Shown here piece after piece: positions 16,944 through 26,952 of a DNA stretch of 64,000 nt. The notes under the pieces are model-generated. The model did no database searches. It was not told the DNA's origin and saw only the letters and a program-made list of their open reading frames with translations. The DNA is taken from the NCBI GenBank assembly GCA_910575265.1, contig CAJTEA010000006.1, positions 117,582 to 181,581 of the forward strand, in the 5' to 3' direction. The position numbers and the translations under genes were made by a program. The first letter of the stretch is position 1. Every line of letters begins with the position of its first letter. The stretch is from Oscillospiraceae bacterium (GTDB taxonomy: Bacteria; Bacillota; Clostridia; Oscillospirales; Oscillospiraceae).

Positions 16944-16968
16944 GCTCCTTTGGCAGAGGAGCTTTTTT
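16944..16968 (+). terminator. Terminator of the XRE gene
   Basis: GGCTCCT TTGGC AGAGGAGC followed by six T's. Confidence 0.85.
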
Positions 16969-16980
16969 GCGTCCCTGAAG

Positions 16981-17007
16981 TTAGCACTCTATCTGAACGA
17001 GTGCTAA
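16981..17007 (+). promoter_or_regulatory. CIRCE operator (HrcA site) of clpB
   Basis: TTAGCACTC, nine bases, GAGTGCTAA: an exact match to the CIRCE consensus. It lies 88 bases before the clpB start, so HrcA should repress clpB in the absence of heat or protein stress. hrcA itself is not in the window. Confidence 0.95.
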
Positions 17008-17094
17008 AAATTCACACTCTGTTCATGCTTTTTTCCCGGGACCGGCCTATACTTAAACCATACCGCAGGCTTATTCCTGAAAGGAGTGTTAAGT

Positions 17095-19689
17095 ATGAAC
17101 ATGAATCAGTTTACACAAAAATCCCTGGCCGCCATTCAGGGGGCGCAGGACATCGCTGTGGAGCACGGCAACCAGCAGATCGAGCAGCCTCACCTGCTGC
17201 TGGCCCTGGTGGGGGACGGGGAGGGCTTCATCCCCCAGCTGCTCACCGCCATGGGGATGACCGTTCCCAGCTTTGAGGCGGCGGTGAACGCGGAGGTCGA
17301 CAAGCTGCCCAAGGTGTCCGGCTCCGGTCGGGAGGCGGGCAAGGTGTATGTATCTCAGGACGTGGACAAGGCCTTCCAGGCCGCTGAACGGGAAGCCCGG
17401 GCCATGAAGGACGAGTATATCTCTGTGGAGCATATCCTGCTTGGTCTGCTGGCCCACCCCAGCGCGGCGCTGAAGGAGCTGTTCCGCGCCTACAACCTGG
17501 ACAAGGAGAAGGTGATGCGGGCTTTGGCTCAGGTGCGGGGGAGCCAGCGGGTCACCTCTGACAACCCGGAGGAGACCTACAACGCTCTGAAAAAGTACGG
17601 CTCCGACCTGGTGGAGCGGGCCCGGCAGAACAAGCTGGACCCGGTCATCGGCCGGGACGACGAAATTCGGAATGTCATCCGGATTTTGAGCCGCAAAACC
17701 AAAAACAACCCTGTCCTCATCGGTGAGCCCGGCGTGGGCAAGACCGCCATCGCCGAGGGTCTGGCCCAGCGGATTGTTAAGGGGGACGTCCCCGCTTCGT
17801 TGAAGGACAAGACCATCTTCGCCCTTGATATGGGGGCTCTCATCGCCGGAGCCAAGTACCGGGGGGAGTTTGAGGAGCGGCTGAAGGCCGTCCTCAACGA
17901 GGTGAAGAAGTCGGAGGGGCGGATTATCCTCTTCATCGACGAGCTGCACACCATCGTGGGCGCGGGTAAGACCGAGGGCTCCATGGACGCGGGCAACCTG
18001 CTCAAGCCCCTGCTGGCCCGGGGGGAGCTGCACTGCATCGGGGCCACCACCCTCAACGAGTACCGGCAGTATATCGAGAAGGACGCCGCCCTGGAGCGGC
18101 GGTTCCAGCCAGTTATGGTCAGCGAGCCCTCTGTGGAGGACGCCATCGCCATCCTCCGGGGGTTGAAGGAGCGGTATGAGGTCTACCACGGGGTAAAAAT
18201 CACCGACGGGGCCATCATCGCCGCCGCCACCCTGTCCAACCGCTATATTTCCGACCGCTTCCTCCCCGACAAGGCCATCGACCTGGTGGATGAGGCCTGC
18301 GCCATGATCCGCACCGAGATGGACTCCATGCCCACCGAGCTGGACATCATCCAGCGGAAAATCATCCAACATGAGATTGAGGAGGCGGCGTTGAAAAAGG
18401 AGACCGACAAGCTGTCCCAGGAGCATCTGGCCGAAATCCAAAAAGAGCTGTCCGACATGCGGGACGACTTCAACGCCAAAAAGGCCCAGTGGGACAACGA
18501 AAAAGGGGCCATCGGCAAGGTACAGAAGCTGCGGGAGGACCTGGAGGCGGCCAACGCCGCCCTGGAGAAGGCCCAGCGGGAGTACGACCTGGAGAAGGCC
18601 GCCGAATTGCGGTATGGCCGTATCCCTGAACTGAAAAAGGCTCTGGAGGCGGAGGAATCCGTCGCTAACGAGGGCAAGGCCCGCTCCCTCCTCCGGGACA
18701 AGGTAACCGAGGAGGAGATCGCCCGGATTATTGAGCGGTGGACCGGCATCCCCGTGTCCCGGCTGATGGAGGGGGAGCGGGAGAAGCTGCTCCACCTGGA
18801 GGACATCCTCCACCGGCGGGTTGTGGGCCAGGACGAGGCGGTCCGGCTGGTGAGCGAGGCCATCCTCCGTTCCCGGGCGGGCATCGCCGATCCCGACAAG
18901 CCCATTGGCTCCTTCCTCTTCCTGGGGCCCACCGGCGTGGGCAAGACCGAGCTGGCCAAAACCCTGGCCGAGGCCCTCTTCGACAGCGAGAAGAACCTGG
19001 TGCGCATCGACATGTCCGAGTATATGGAGAAGTTTTCCGTCTCCCGGCTCATCGGGGCCCCTCCAGGCTACGTGGGCTATGAGGAAGGTGGCCAGCTCAC
19101 CGAGGCGGTGCGGCGCAAGCCCTACAGCGTGGTCCTCTTTGACGAGGTGGAGAAGGCCCACCCCGACGTGTTCAATGTATTACTTCAGGTATTGGATGAT
19201 GGACGTATTACAGATAGTCAAGGCCGGACAGTAGATTTTAAAAATACCATCCTGATTTTGACCTCCAACCTGGGCAGTCAGGCCCTTCTGGACGGCATCA
19301 ACGCCGACGGCGAAATCAGTGAGACCGCCCGGGATCAGGTGAGCGAGCTGCTGAAACGGTCCTTCCGTCCAGAGTTCCTCAACCGGCTGGATGAAATTGT
19401 GTTCTACAAGCCTTTGACCAAGGAAAACGTGACCCATATTATCGACCTGCTGGTGGAGGGCCTGAACCGGCGGCTGGCCGACAGGCAGCTCACCGTCACT
19501 CTCACTCCCGCCGCCAAGAGCGCGGTGATTGAGGCGGCCTACGACCCCGTCTACGGTGCCCGGCCCCTGCGCCGCTACCTCCAGCACACGGTGGAGACTC
19601 TGATCGGTCGGAAGATCATCGCGGACCAGGTGGAGTCCGGCGCTTCTCTCACCGTGGATGTAAAGGACAACGACCTGTTCGTGGTATGA
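17095..19689 (+). CDS. clpB: Chaperone ClpB
   Basis: An 864-residue disaggregase that works with DnaK. It has two Clp-N repeats (residues 1-145), the first AAA+ module with GEPGVGKT near residue 210, a long coiled-coil middle domain (about 410-530) that distinguishes ClpB from ClpC, and the second AAA+ module with GPTGVGKT near residue 611. It ends within the usual ClpB length. The ATG at 17095 follows AAAGGAGTG at eight bases. Regulation by HrcA is shown by the upstream CIRCE. Confidence 0.97.
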   Translation: MNMNQFTQKSLAAIQGAQDIAVEHGNQQIEQPHLLLALVGDGEGFIPQLLTAMGMTVPSFEAAVNAEVDKLPKVSGSGREAGKVYVSQDVDKAFQAAEREARAMKDEYISVEHILLGLLAHPSAALKELFRAYNLDKEKVMRALAQVRGSQRVTSDNPEETYNALKKYGSDLVERARQNKLDPVIGRDDEIRNVIRILSRKTKNNPVLIGEPGVGKTAIAEGLAQRIVKGDVPASLKDKTIFALDMGALIAGAKYRGEFEERLKAVLNEVKKSEGRIILFIDELHTIVGAGKTEGSMDAGNLLKPLLARGELHCIGATTLNEYRQYIEKDAALERRFQPVMVSEPSVEDAIAILRGLKERYEVYHGVKITDGAIIAAATLSNRYISDRFLPDKAIDLVDEACAMIRTEMDSMPTELDIIQRKIIQHEIEEAALKKETDKLSQEHLAEIQKELSDMRDDFNAKKAQWDNEKGAIGKVQKLREDLEAANAALEKAQREYDLEKAAELRYGRIPELKKALEAEESVANEGKARSLLRDKVTEEEIARIIERWTGIPVSRLMEGEREKLLHLEDILHRRVVGQDEAVRLVSEAILRSRAGIADPDKPIGSFLFLGPTGVGKTELAKTLAEALFDSEKNLVRIDMSEYMEKFSVSRLIGAPPGYVGYEEGGQLTEAVRRKPYSVVLFDEVEKAHPDVFNVLLQVLDDGRITDSQGRTVDFKNTILILTSNLGSQALLDGINADGEISETARDQVSELLKRSFRPEFLNRLDEIVFYKPLTKENVTHIIDLLVEGLNRRLADRQLTVTLTPAAKSAVIEAAYDPVYGARPLRRYLQHTVETLIGRKIIADQVESGASLTVDVKDNDLFVV

Positions 19690-19694
19690 GAAAA

Positions 19695-19728
19695 CCTCCC
19701 CCGGCGCGATTCCACGCGCCGGGGGAGG
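19695..19728. terminator. Bidirectional terminator between clpB and lacZ
   Basis: CCTCCCCCGGCGCG ATTCCA CGCGCCGGGGGAGG, a 14-bp perfect stem between convergent genes. Confidence 0.8.
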
Positions 19729-19771
19729 TTGGGAGCTTGTCGGAATTCAAAACGATCTTACTGTCGGCCTC

Positions 19772-22549
19772 TTACAGCGCGATTTGGAATGAAAATTCCA
19801 TATCCCCGTCCGCTTTGATTCGGAACGCCTCCTCCACATCGCTTCCCCAGCTGTCGATTCCGCCGACGCCCCGCATGGCGCCGCAGACCGTGACCACCGT
19901 ACGGACCGGGTCGGGGAGTTCCTCCCGGTGGGCGGCCTGTTCCAGCTGCTGAGGGGTGTAAGGAATGGCGGAAAAGGCGAAGGGGGCGTCTGTTTTCATC
20001 AGGGTAAGCCCGCTTCCCTCCGGTCCGCGGAGGACGGCGGCGTGAGTGTCCATATGACAGCCGCACTCCTGGGGGACCAGATAGGCGGGGATGTGGGGGA
20101 TCTCCCGGTGCCAGCCAAAGACGCCCCCCTTTTTCCGGTCGGGATAGGTCTCGCCGGACAGGCCCAGCCACTCCACTCGCTCCAGCGGCTGAGGGGTAGC
20201 GAAGCGCAGGCCGAACAGAGGCAACTCCGGCCGGCCGGGCTGACCGTGATAGAGCAGGGATACCCGCAGAATGCCGGAGCCCTCCACTGTATAGGTTACC
20301 TCCGTACACAGCCCGGGGACAGACGGCGCGGCGTAGGTGTAGCGAATGGAAATACGGGTTTCGCTCTCTTCCAGAAGCTGAATATTCTCACAGATCTGCC
20401 AGGTATCCGCCGCGGACCAGACGGAGCTGCCGGCCGCAAAGCCATTTCCCTGGTCGTTTTCCGTGGGGGCCCGCCAATAGGCCGGGCGGGGGGCGCGCCA
20501 CAGCCACTCCCTCCCGCTGGACATCAGCGATACCGGCCCGCCCTCCGGATAGGAGAACAAAAGCTCAAAGTCCGCTCCCCGGACGCCCAGGGCGCCATCG
20601 CCGTGGGTGACCTGAAGGGGAGCCCTATTTTTGCCGGCGGGAAGGACGGCCGCCTCCGCCGCCCGTTGGTTGGCCTCATCGTGGCGGGCCCGCTGTTCGG
20701 GGGAGGAGTACCAGTAGCGCACCTCCCGCGTGGCGGGTTTTTCCGTTCCGTCGGCGAACAGGATACCGTTCCCGCTGAAGGCGTAGTCGGTCTGCCGCTC
20801 GCCGAAGTCCCCGCCGTAGCCCAGAACGCGCCGCCCGCCGTAATCGGCGCGCCACAGCGCCTGGTCCATATAGTCCCAGATAAAGCCGCCCTGATACTGG
20901 GGGAACTCCTCGCCCAAGCGGATATAGCTCTCCATGCCGCCCAGGGAGTTGCCCATGTTGTGCATATACTCGCACAGAAGGAAGGGCTTTTCCGGTCCGC
21001 TCTCCAGATATGCCCGGATATCCTGGGGCGGAGCGTACATCCGGCTCTCCACATCGGAGCTGGCGTCGAAGGCCCGGTTGTGAAACACGCCCTCATAGTG
21101 AACCAGACGGCTGGGATCCTGGGTCCGGAAATAATCGGCCATGGCCAGGATATTCTCTCCGGCGTAGGACTCATTTCCGCAGGACCATAGGAGGATAGCG
21201 GGGTGGTTTTTGTCCCGCTCAAACATGGAGCGGGCCCGGTCCAGAACGCACTCCCGCCACTGGGGCAGGCTACCCGGGATGTTCCAGGAGGGCTCAACCA
21301 CCCCCAGCTTCTGCCAGGAGCCGTGGCTCTCCAGATTGGTTTCGTCGATCATATAAATGCCGTTTTGGTCACACAGGCGGTACCACTCCGTCTGATTGGG
21401 GTAATGGCAGGTACGCACGGCGTTGATGTGGTTCCTCCGGAAAACGGAGATCGCGGCCTCCAGATCCGCCCGCCCGATGGCCCGGCCTGTTTCCGGGTTC
21501 CACTCATGGCGGTTGACGCCCCGGAATATGATCCGCTCCCCATTGAGAAGCATCAGCCCGTTTTTCAATTCAAACCGCCGGAAACCGGTTTGACAGGGGA
21601 TTACCTCGGCGATGCCGCCGTCCGCCGCTCGGAGGGTCAGCGTTACCTGATACAGCTCAGGCGTCTCGTGGCTCCAGGGGAAAATGTGCTCCAGGCGGAG
21701 GGACTGGCCGCGGAAATACCGCCCCTCCGGGGTGAGAGTCAGCGGGCCGTCGAACAGCGTGCCCTGAACCGGGTGGGCAATCTTACCGTGAACGGACGCT
21801 CCCTCCGTTTCACCCTCCAGCAGCAGGCGGATGGACAGGGTTCCGGTGCGGTTGTCCTCCTCCAGCCCCGCCTGGAGCCACAGGTCCTCCAGATGCAGCC
21901 GGGGCTTGGCGTAGAGAAAGACCGAACGGAAGATGCCGCTGAACCGGAAAAAGTCCTGGTCCTCGATCCACGCCGCGCTGGAGCGCTTGTAGACCTCCAC
22001 GCACAGCCGGTTGCCGGTCTCCCGCACATAGGGGGTCAGGTCAAAGTCGGACGGAGTGAAGCTGTCCTCGGCATAGCCGACGAATTGGCCGTTGAGCCAG
22101 ACAAAGAAGGCCTGCTCCACCCCCTGGAAGCTGACGCAGACCCTTTGATGCAGCAGACCGGGGGCCAGATCGAACTCCCGGACATAGCTGCCCACCGGAT
22201 TGTGCTCCCAGTCGATCTCCGGGGGGCGCAGCTCCGCGTGCCCGTCCCAGGGGTAGAGGGTGTTGATATACTGAACCTGTCCGTACCCCTGAAGCTCTAT
22301 GTGCCCCGGTACCTGGATCAGGCCGAACGGGGAGTCGTCATACCCCTCCCGCCAGAACTCCGCGGGGCGCAGGGCGGGATTGGCGCTCCAGGCGAACCGC
22401 CACGGCCCGTCCAGGGACTGATACAGAGAGCTTTCTCCCCGTGCCAGTTCCCCGGAATTGGCACAGCAAACATGGTCGGAGTGGGCGTCCAGCCGGTTTA
22501 CCCGGAAGACGGCGGGGTCGGTCAGCCACGTTAAATCTGCCTTCATCAT
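19772..22549 (-). CDS. lacZ: Beta-galactosidase, LacZ type (GH2)
   Basis: 925 residues with all five LacZ domains. The acid/base Glu is in LLWSCGNES (about residue 456) and the nucleophile Glu in FLLCEYMHNMGNSLGG (about residue 526), close to Glu461 and Glu537 of E. coli. The C-terminal small-chain domain (LSYPEGGPVSLMSSGREWL onward) is complete. There is no signal peptide, so it acts inside the cell on lactose or host/plant galactosides. No permease or regulator lies beside it. ATG follows GAGGAG. Confidence 0.95.
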   Translation of the reverse strand: MMKADLTWLTDPAVFRVNRLDAHSDHVCCANSGELARGESSLYQSLDGPWRFAWSANPALRPAEFWREGYDDSPFGLIQVPGHIELQGYGQVQYINTLYPWDGHAELRPPEIDWEHNPVGSYVREFDLAPGLLHQRVCVSFQGVEQAFFVWLNGQFVGYAEDSFTPSDFDLTPYVRETGNRLCVEVYKRSSAAWIEDQDFFRFSGIFRSVFLYAKPRLHLEDLWLQAGLEEDNRTGTLSIRLLLEGETEGASVHGKIAHPVQGTLFDGPLTLTPEGRYFRGQSLRLEHIFPWSHETPELYQVTLTLRAADGGIAEVIPCQTGFRRFELKNGLMLLNGERIIFRGVNRHEWNPETGRAIGRADLEAAISVFRRNHINAVRTCHYPNQTEWYRLCDQNGIYMIDETNLESHGSWQKLGVVEPSWNIPGSLPQWRECVLDRARSMFERDKNHPAILLWSCGNESYAGENILAMADYFRTQDPSRLVHYEGVFHNRAFDASSDVESRMYAPPQDIRAYLESGPEKPFLLCEYMHNMGNSLGGMESYIRLGEEFPQYQGGFIWDYMDQALWRADYGGRRVLGYGGDFGERQTDYAFSGNGILFADGTEKPATREVRYWYSSPEQRARHDEANQRAAEAAVLPAGKNRAPLQVTHGDGALGVRGADFELLFSYPEGGPVSLMSSGREWLWRAPRPAYWRAPTENDQGNGFAAGSSVWSAADTWQICENIQLLEESETRISIRYTYAAPSVPGLCTEVTYTVEGSGILRVSLLYHGQPGRPELPLFGLRFATPQPLERVEWLGLSGETYPDRKKGGVFGWHREIPHIPAYLVPQECGCHMDTHAAVLRGPEGSGLTLMKTDAPFAFSAIPYTPQQLEQAAHREELPDPVRTVVTVCGAMRGVGGIDSWGSDVEEAFRIKADGDMEFSFQIAL

Positions 22550-22584
22550 GCGTTCTCCTCACATCATTTTTGGAAACAGAGTCA

Positions 22585-22610
22585 ACAGCCGCCTCAGGTG
22601 AGGCGGCTGT
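22585..22610. terminator. Terminator between the NhaC-type gene and lacZ
   Basis: ACAGCCGCCT CAGGTG AGGCGGCTGT, ten-bp stem. Confidence 0.75.
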
Positions 22611-22629
22611 TTTGGGCTTGAAACAGGGG

Positions 22630-24357
22630 TCAGGCGGAGGTCTGCCTGCTCTTGGCGACAAAGAGGAAGCCAAGCATCAGCACAATACCAATGGGGAGGG
22701 AAATGATACCAGGAGCCCCGACTGTCACCAGCAGTCCGGCAATGAGGTAAGTGACGCCGGAAATCACCGCGCAGGAGATGGCGTAGGGCAGCTGGGTGGA
22801 CACATGGTTCACGTGGTCGCACTGGGCGCCGGCGGAGGCCATGATGGTGGTGTCGGAGATGGGGGAGCAGTGGTCGCCGCAGACAGCGCCGGCCATACAG
22901 GCGGAGATGCAGATGATAGCCATGGGGTTGCTCATGTCAAAGACGCTCTGGACGATGGGGATGAGGATGCCGAAGGTGCCCCAGCTGGTTCCGGTGGCGA
23001 AGGCCAGCAGACAGCCCACCACGAACACGATCACCGGCAGCAGCACCTGGATGCCGGAGGCGGAGCGGACGAAGTCCCGGACGAAATACTTGGCGCCCAG
23101 GGAGTCGGTCATGCCCTTCAGGGACCAGGCGAAGGTGAGGATCAGGATGGCGGGGACCATGGCCTTGAAGCCCTCGGGGATGCAGGCCATCATCTCCTTG
23201 AAGGACATGGAACGGCGGATCAGGTAGTAAACGAAGGCGAACAGCAGGCCGAAGGCGGAGCCCAGCATCAGGCCCACCGAGGCGTCGGAGTCGGAGAAGG
23301 CGGTGATGAAGTCGGCCCCGTCGAAGAAGCCGCCGGAGTAGATCATGCCGATGACACAGGCCGCCACCAGCGCGATGATGGGCAGCACCAGGTCCAGGAC
23401 GGTGCCCCGGCTCTCGTCCGATTCGTCGTCCAGCATGGCGTAGGGGTTGGAGCCGGAGAACAGGTCGCCTGTCTCAATGGCGTTCTTCTCATACCTGGCC
23501 ATGGGGCCAAATTCCACATTCAGCAGCACCATGCCCACCATCATGATAATGGTGAGGAGGGCGTAGAAGTTATAGGGGATGGCCCGGATAAACAGGTTCA
23601 GGCCCTGGCCGTCCTCGGCGAAGCCAGCCACGGCGGCGGCCCAAGAGGAGATGGGGGCGATGATGCAGATGGGGGCGGCGGTGGCGTCGATGAGGTAGGC
23701 CAGCTTGACCCGGGAGACGTTCTGCTTGTCGGTGATGGGCCGCATGACCGAGCCCACAGTGAGGCAGTTGAAGTAGTCGTCAATAAAGATCAGGCAGCCC
23801 AGCAGGATGGTGGCCAGCTGGGACCCGGCCCGGGACTTGATGTTCTTCTTGGCCCAGCGGCCGAAGGCGGCGGAGCCGCCCGCCTTGTTCATCAGGCAGA
23901 CCATGGTGCCCAGGATGACCAGGAAGATCAGGATGCCCACGTTGTAGCTGTCAGACAGGGAGGCCACGATGCCGTCGTTAAAGGCGTGGAGTACGGTGCC
24001 CTCAAAGGAGAAGTTGGAGTAGAGCAGACCGCCCATCAGGATGCCGATAAACAGGGAGGAGTAGACCTCCTTGGTAATCAGGGCCAGGGCGATGGCGATG
24101 ATGGGGGGCAGCAGGGAAACGGGGGTGTTGTAGAAATTACTGGGGGACTGGATGTAACCATAACCCATACAGGTATCACAGGTGACGGCCTCCAGCTCGT
24201 CGGACAGGACGATGCCCGCCGCGCCGCAGTCGGGACATTCGATCATCTTGGTGCCGGTGCCCTCAGTGGGATTGGCGGCGAAGGCGGTGCAGACCATGGT
24301 CAGGAGCAGCGTCACAAAAACGACGCTCCGCATGGCCCAAGTTCTTCTGGTTCTCAT
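22630..24357 (-). CDS. NhaC-type antiporter family protein, probable lysine transporter
   Basis: 575 residues. After a signal-like segment (1-28) there is an unusual small zinc-ribbon (CPDCG...CDTCMGYGY, about residues 41-66), then about 11 transmembrane segments of the NhaC family (FIGILMGGLLYSNFSF, FIDDYFNCLTVGSVMRP, TGTSWGTFGILIPI). The lysine riboswitch upstream shows that expression responds to lysine; NhaC-type proteins under this riboswitch are predicted lysine importers (called LysW in comparative genomics). Transport of lysine is therefore inference from regulation. What the extra zinc ribbon does is unknown. Confidence 0.85.
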   Translation of the reverse strand: MRTRRTWAMRSVVFVTLLLTMVCTAFAANPTEGTGTKMIECPDCGAAGIVLSDELEAVTCDTCMGYGYIQSPSNFYNTPVSLLPPIIAIALALITKEVYSSLFIGILMGGLLYSNFSFEGTVLHAFNDGIVASLSDSYNVGILIFLVILGTMVCLMNKAGGSAAFGRWAKKNIKSRAGSQLATILLGCLIFIDDYFNCLTVGSVMRPITDKQNVSRVKLAYLIDATAAPICIIAPISSWAAAVAGFAEDGQGLNLFIRAIPYNFYALLTIIMMVGMVLLNVEFGPMARYEKNAIETGDLFSGSNPYAMLDDESDESRGTVLDLVLPIIALVAACVIGMIYSGGFFDGADFITAFSDSDASVGLMLGSAFGLLFAFVYYLIRRSMSFKEMMACIPEGFKAMVPAILILTFAWSLKGMTDSLGAKYFVRDFVRSASGIQVLLPVIVFVVGCLLAFATGTSWGTFGILIPIVQSVFDMSNPMAIICISACMAGAVCGDHCSPISDTTIMASAGAQCDHVNHVSTQLPYAISCAVISGVTYLIAGLLVTVGAPGIISLPIGIVLMLGFLFVAKSRQTSA

Positions 24358-24416
24358 ATGTATTCCCTCCTAATTTGTTTGGAGCCCACACAAGGCCCCA
24401 TTCGCGCAAAACAAAA

Positions 24417-24447
24417 ACCATGGGACGCGGAACACGCATTCCATGGT
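24417..24447 (-). terminator. Terminator of the lysine riboswitch
   Basis: Minus-strand ACCATGGAATGCG with CGCGTCCCATGGT, then TTTTTGTTTT. It lies between the aptamer and the gene, so lysine binding should stop transcription. Confidence 0.85.
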
Positions 24448-24484
24448 AAAACCGGACGCCCTCAGCACACCGCCGGGGACCTCT

Positions 24485-24645
24485 GGATAGCGCTCCACTG
24501 ATTCGTGACAGTCCGTGGGATATTCTCTCACAGCCCAGGATAAACGGTTCAGGCAAGCCGTCTGTCCTTCGGCGGCGCACCCTCTCCCGTGGGACGGCTG
24601 CCTGGCCTTGTCCCGCGGTACGCATGAGCGCCGCGCCTCTATCCA
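24485..24645 (-). promoter_or_regulatory. Lysine riboswitch (L-box)
   Basis: On the minus strand the aptamer reads GGATAGAGGCGCGG at the start, GGGAGAGG and CCGAAGG in the middle, GGACTGTCACG, and GTGGAGCGCTATCC closing the P1 stem with the start. These blocks and their order are the L-box consensus. Length (161 nt) fits. Confidence 0.93.
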
Positions 24646-24661
24646 CTATGAAATTGCAACC

Positions 24662-24690
24662 ATCCTACCATGCTCCCGCTAAAATGTCAA
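24662..24690 (-). promoter_or_regulatory. Promoter of the lysine riboswitch transcript
   Basis: Minus-strand TTGACA, 17 bases, TAGGAT, just upstream of the aptamer. The rest of the 24691-24848 gap holds only a weak GAACCTC/GAGGTTC inverted repeat. Confidence 0.65.
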
Positions 24691-24848
24691 TAGCGATTTT
24701 AGGGAAACCACCGCCTTTTCCGGGCGGCCGCGGGAAATTATAGACAAAAAGAGGCTCTTCCGCACGCTGTGTATTGGGAGGGCCGCAAACGGAACCTCCG
24801 CGTTCGGTTCACGAAAACAGAGGTTCTGTTACAAGCTGTATACGCCGC

Positions 24849-25796
24849 TTATCGGAAATAGACCAGCGGGTCCTCGGGAGCGGGGGCCTTTTCCACACCT
24901 TGGGCGTAGAGGACCACGCCCTCGTCCTCATAGACATCGGCGTGTTCCCATCTGATCTCAGCGGTGACGGTGATCCACTCCCCCTTTTTCAGGGAACGGG
25001 CTTTGTCGTACCTGCACAGAAAACCGAAGAAGCGGATGTCCTCCGCGCAGCAGGTCATGGCGTTGCGCCCCGGGACAAAGGAGCCTCTGGGCAGACGCGG
25101 GCCGGTCATAGCCTGAGCCTTGTAGGTGATGGTCTTGCCCACATAGCGCTCCGGGTGATCCTGAATGTCCAGATACCAGATGCCGTAATCCTCGTCCTCC
25201 AGGGTGAGGTGGTTATCCTCCAGGGAGTAGGGAAGGATGTCCTCCACCTCGATCTCCTCGCCCCTGTCGTCCTCAAAGACGATCTCGCACATCCGGTTCA
25301 CCGCCCGCACCGACCGTTTCCAGCCGGACAGTGGCATGTCCCCGGTACAGCAGTTGAACAGCACCATATCCGCGTTGGACACCATGTCGATAAACATGGA
25401 CTGCATATTTTTCAGGTACGTCTCAAAGGTGGAGCCGTCCACCACATGGATGGCCTGGTACAGACCCCAATTCCGGGGCAGCCGCAGGTCGGCCAGGAGC
25501 TGGCCGGGCCACATGCCGTTGTACTCCATCAGCACCCGTTCAGGCTGGTAGCGGCGGTCCACCTCCTTGAGAAATTCGGTGTTCAGCTGTTCCTGACTCT
25601 CAACGGGCACCAGGCGGCAGTTGCGCTGGGAGAGGAACTGAGGGTCGTACTCCTCCTCGCCGTCCTCGCACAGAAGGAGCACCGTCCGCTGGCCATCGTT
25701 GAAGTAGTCCATATTCAGAGTGTCGGTCAGCAGCGTGGTCTTGCCGGCGTCCAGAAAACCGGTAATCAAATACAATGGGATCCGTGAATCGGGCAT
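24849..25796 (-). CDS. COG0523 (CobW-type) GTPase fused to a YcgQ-like C-terminal domain
   Basis: 315 residues. The N-terminal half is a CobW-type G3E GTPase (Walker A GFLDAGKTTLL; the usual CxCC metal motif is replaced by CEDGEEEY, so the metal-relay cysteines are missing). The C-terminal third (GKTITYKAQAMTGPRL, AMTCCAEDIRFFGFLCRYD, LKKGEWITVTAEIRWE) resembles the DUF1980/YcgQ domain that partners YcgR permeases. It ends 15 bases downstream of the second COG0523 gene's stop in the same direction, so the pair forms an operon. A role in zinc or other metal homeostasis is inferred from both families. Confidence 0.75.
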   Translation of the reverse strand: MPDSRIPLYLITGFLDAGKTTLLTDTLNMDYFNDGQRTVLLLCEDGEEEYDPQFLSQRNCRLVPVESQEQLNTEFLKEVDRRYQPERVLMEYNGMWPGQLLADLRLPRNWGLYQAIHVVDGSTFETYLKNMQSMFIDMVSNADMVLFNCCTGDMPLSGWKRSVRAVNRMCEIVFEDDRGEEIEVEDILPYSLEDNHLTLEDEDYGIWYLDIQDHPERYVGKTITYKAQAMTGPRLPRGSFVPGRNAMTCCAEDIRFFGFLCRYDKARSLKKGEWITVTAEIRWEHADVYEDEGVVLYAQGVEKAPAPEDPLVYFR

Positions 25797-25810
25797 GATA
25801 GTTCACCTCG

Positions 25811-26929
25811 TCAGGCCAGCAGGAACAGCTTCTCCAGCCGGTCCTCTTTCAGCTCGGAGCCGATGACGCACAGTCGGCCGGTGTAGTCGGCGCTGCCCTC
25901 CCGGATCTCGAACTCCTCGGGGGTCAGGTCGAAGTGGAGCCAGGTCTGGCCGTCGTCGCGGGGGACCATTCCCTTGGCCCGGAGGACATAGCCGTAATCC
26001 TCCCCCATGGCCAGAGCGGCCAAAGCCTCCTGAAGCTCCTCCCGGCTGTACTTCCGGGCTGTCTCACGGCCCCAGGAGGTGAACACCTCGTCGGCGTCGT
26101 GGTCGTGGTGATGGTGGTGGTCGTGGCCGCGGCAGGCGGCGCAGGCGCCCTCGTCATGGTCATGATGATGTTCATGCTCGCGGTGGTCATGCTCATGGTC
26201 ACAGTGGGAGTGGTCGTGGCTGTCGTGGTCATGGTCGTGATCATGATGGTCGTGATCATGATGGTGGTGATGGTGCTCGTGGTCGTGGTGGGAGTGTTCA
26301 ATCTCCTCCATCAGCTCATGGGCCAGGTCGTGACCGCCCTCCATGGCGGAGAGGATCTGGGCCCCGGTGAGCTGATCCCAGGGGGTGGTGAGAATGGCGG
26401 CCTTGGGATTCTTCTCCCGCAGGAGAGCGACGGCTCCGTCCAGCTTCTTCTGGTCGATCTTCTGGGTGCGGGACAGGATGATGGCGCAGGCGTGCTCCAC
26501 CTGGTCGTTGAAGAACTCGCCGAAGTTTTTCATATAGACCTTGGCCTTGGCGGCGTCCACCACGGTGACAAAGCTGTTCAGATGGAGGTCGGGAGCCTCC
26601 GCCTGAACCCGCTCCACGGCGGCGACCACGTCGGACAGCTTGCCCACGCCGGAGGGCTCGATCACGACACGGGCGGGGGAATAGTCGGTCAGCACCTGCT
26701 TCAGGGCCGCGCCGAAGTCGCCCACCAGGGAACAGCAGATGCAGCCGGAGTTCATCTCGGTGATCTCCACCCCGGCGTCTTTGAGGAAACCGCCGTCAAT
26801 GCCGATCTCACCGAACTCGTTCTCGATGAGTACCAGCTTTTCGCCCTGGAAGGACTCGTCCAGCAGCTTTTTGATGAGCGTGGTCTTGCCGGCTCCTAAA
26901 AAGCCGGAGATAATGTCAATTTTGGTCAA
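25811..26929 (-). CDS. COG0523 GTPase with long His-rich metal-binding insert
   Basis: 372 residues. G3E GTPase with Walker A GFLGAGKTTLIKKLL, the canonical metal motif GCICCSL, and Walker B region TVVDAAKAKVY. Between the GTPase and the CobW C-terminal domain lies a stretch (about residues 205-280) in which His and Asp make up most residues, with an added CAACRGH motif. Such inserts store or deliver Zn2+ or Ni2+. It is likely a metallochaperone of the ZagA/YciC sort. The start is a TTG at 26929; no ATG is available before the P-loop. It precedes the fusion GTPase in one operon. Confidence 0.85.
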   Translation of the reverse strand: MTKIDIISGFLGAGKTTLIKKLLDESFQGEKLVLIENEFGEIGIDGGFLKDAGVEITEMNSGCICCSLVGDFGAALKQVLTDYSPARVVIEPSGVGKLSDVVAAVERVQAEAPDLHLNSFVTVVDAAKAKVYMKNFGEFFNDQVEHACAIILSRTQKIDQKKLDGAVALLREKNPKAAILTTPWDQLTGAQILSAMEGGHDLAHELMEEIEHSHHDHEHHHHHHDHDHHDHDHDHDSHDHSHCDHEHDHREHEHHHDHDEGACAACRGHDHHHHHDHDADEVFTSWGRETARKYSREELQEALAALAMGEDYGYVLRAKGMVPRDDGQTWLHFDLTPEEFEIREGSADYTGRLCVIGSELKEDRLEKLFLLA

Positions 26930-26952
26930 TTTTCTCAGGTCCTTTCTTCAAA

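Noticed and set aside
24797..24830. Terminator for the COG0523 operon
   Set aside because: GAACCTC/GAGGTTC arms are only seven bases around a 21-base loop, without a T-run.
26100..26300. CRISPR-like or satellite repeat in GTGGTCATG-rich DNA
   Set aside because: It is the codon pattern of the His/Asp-rich insert of the COG0523 protein; units are irregular and in frame.
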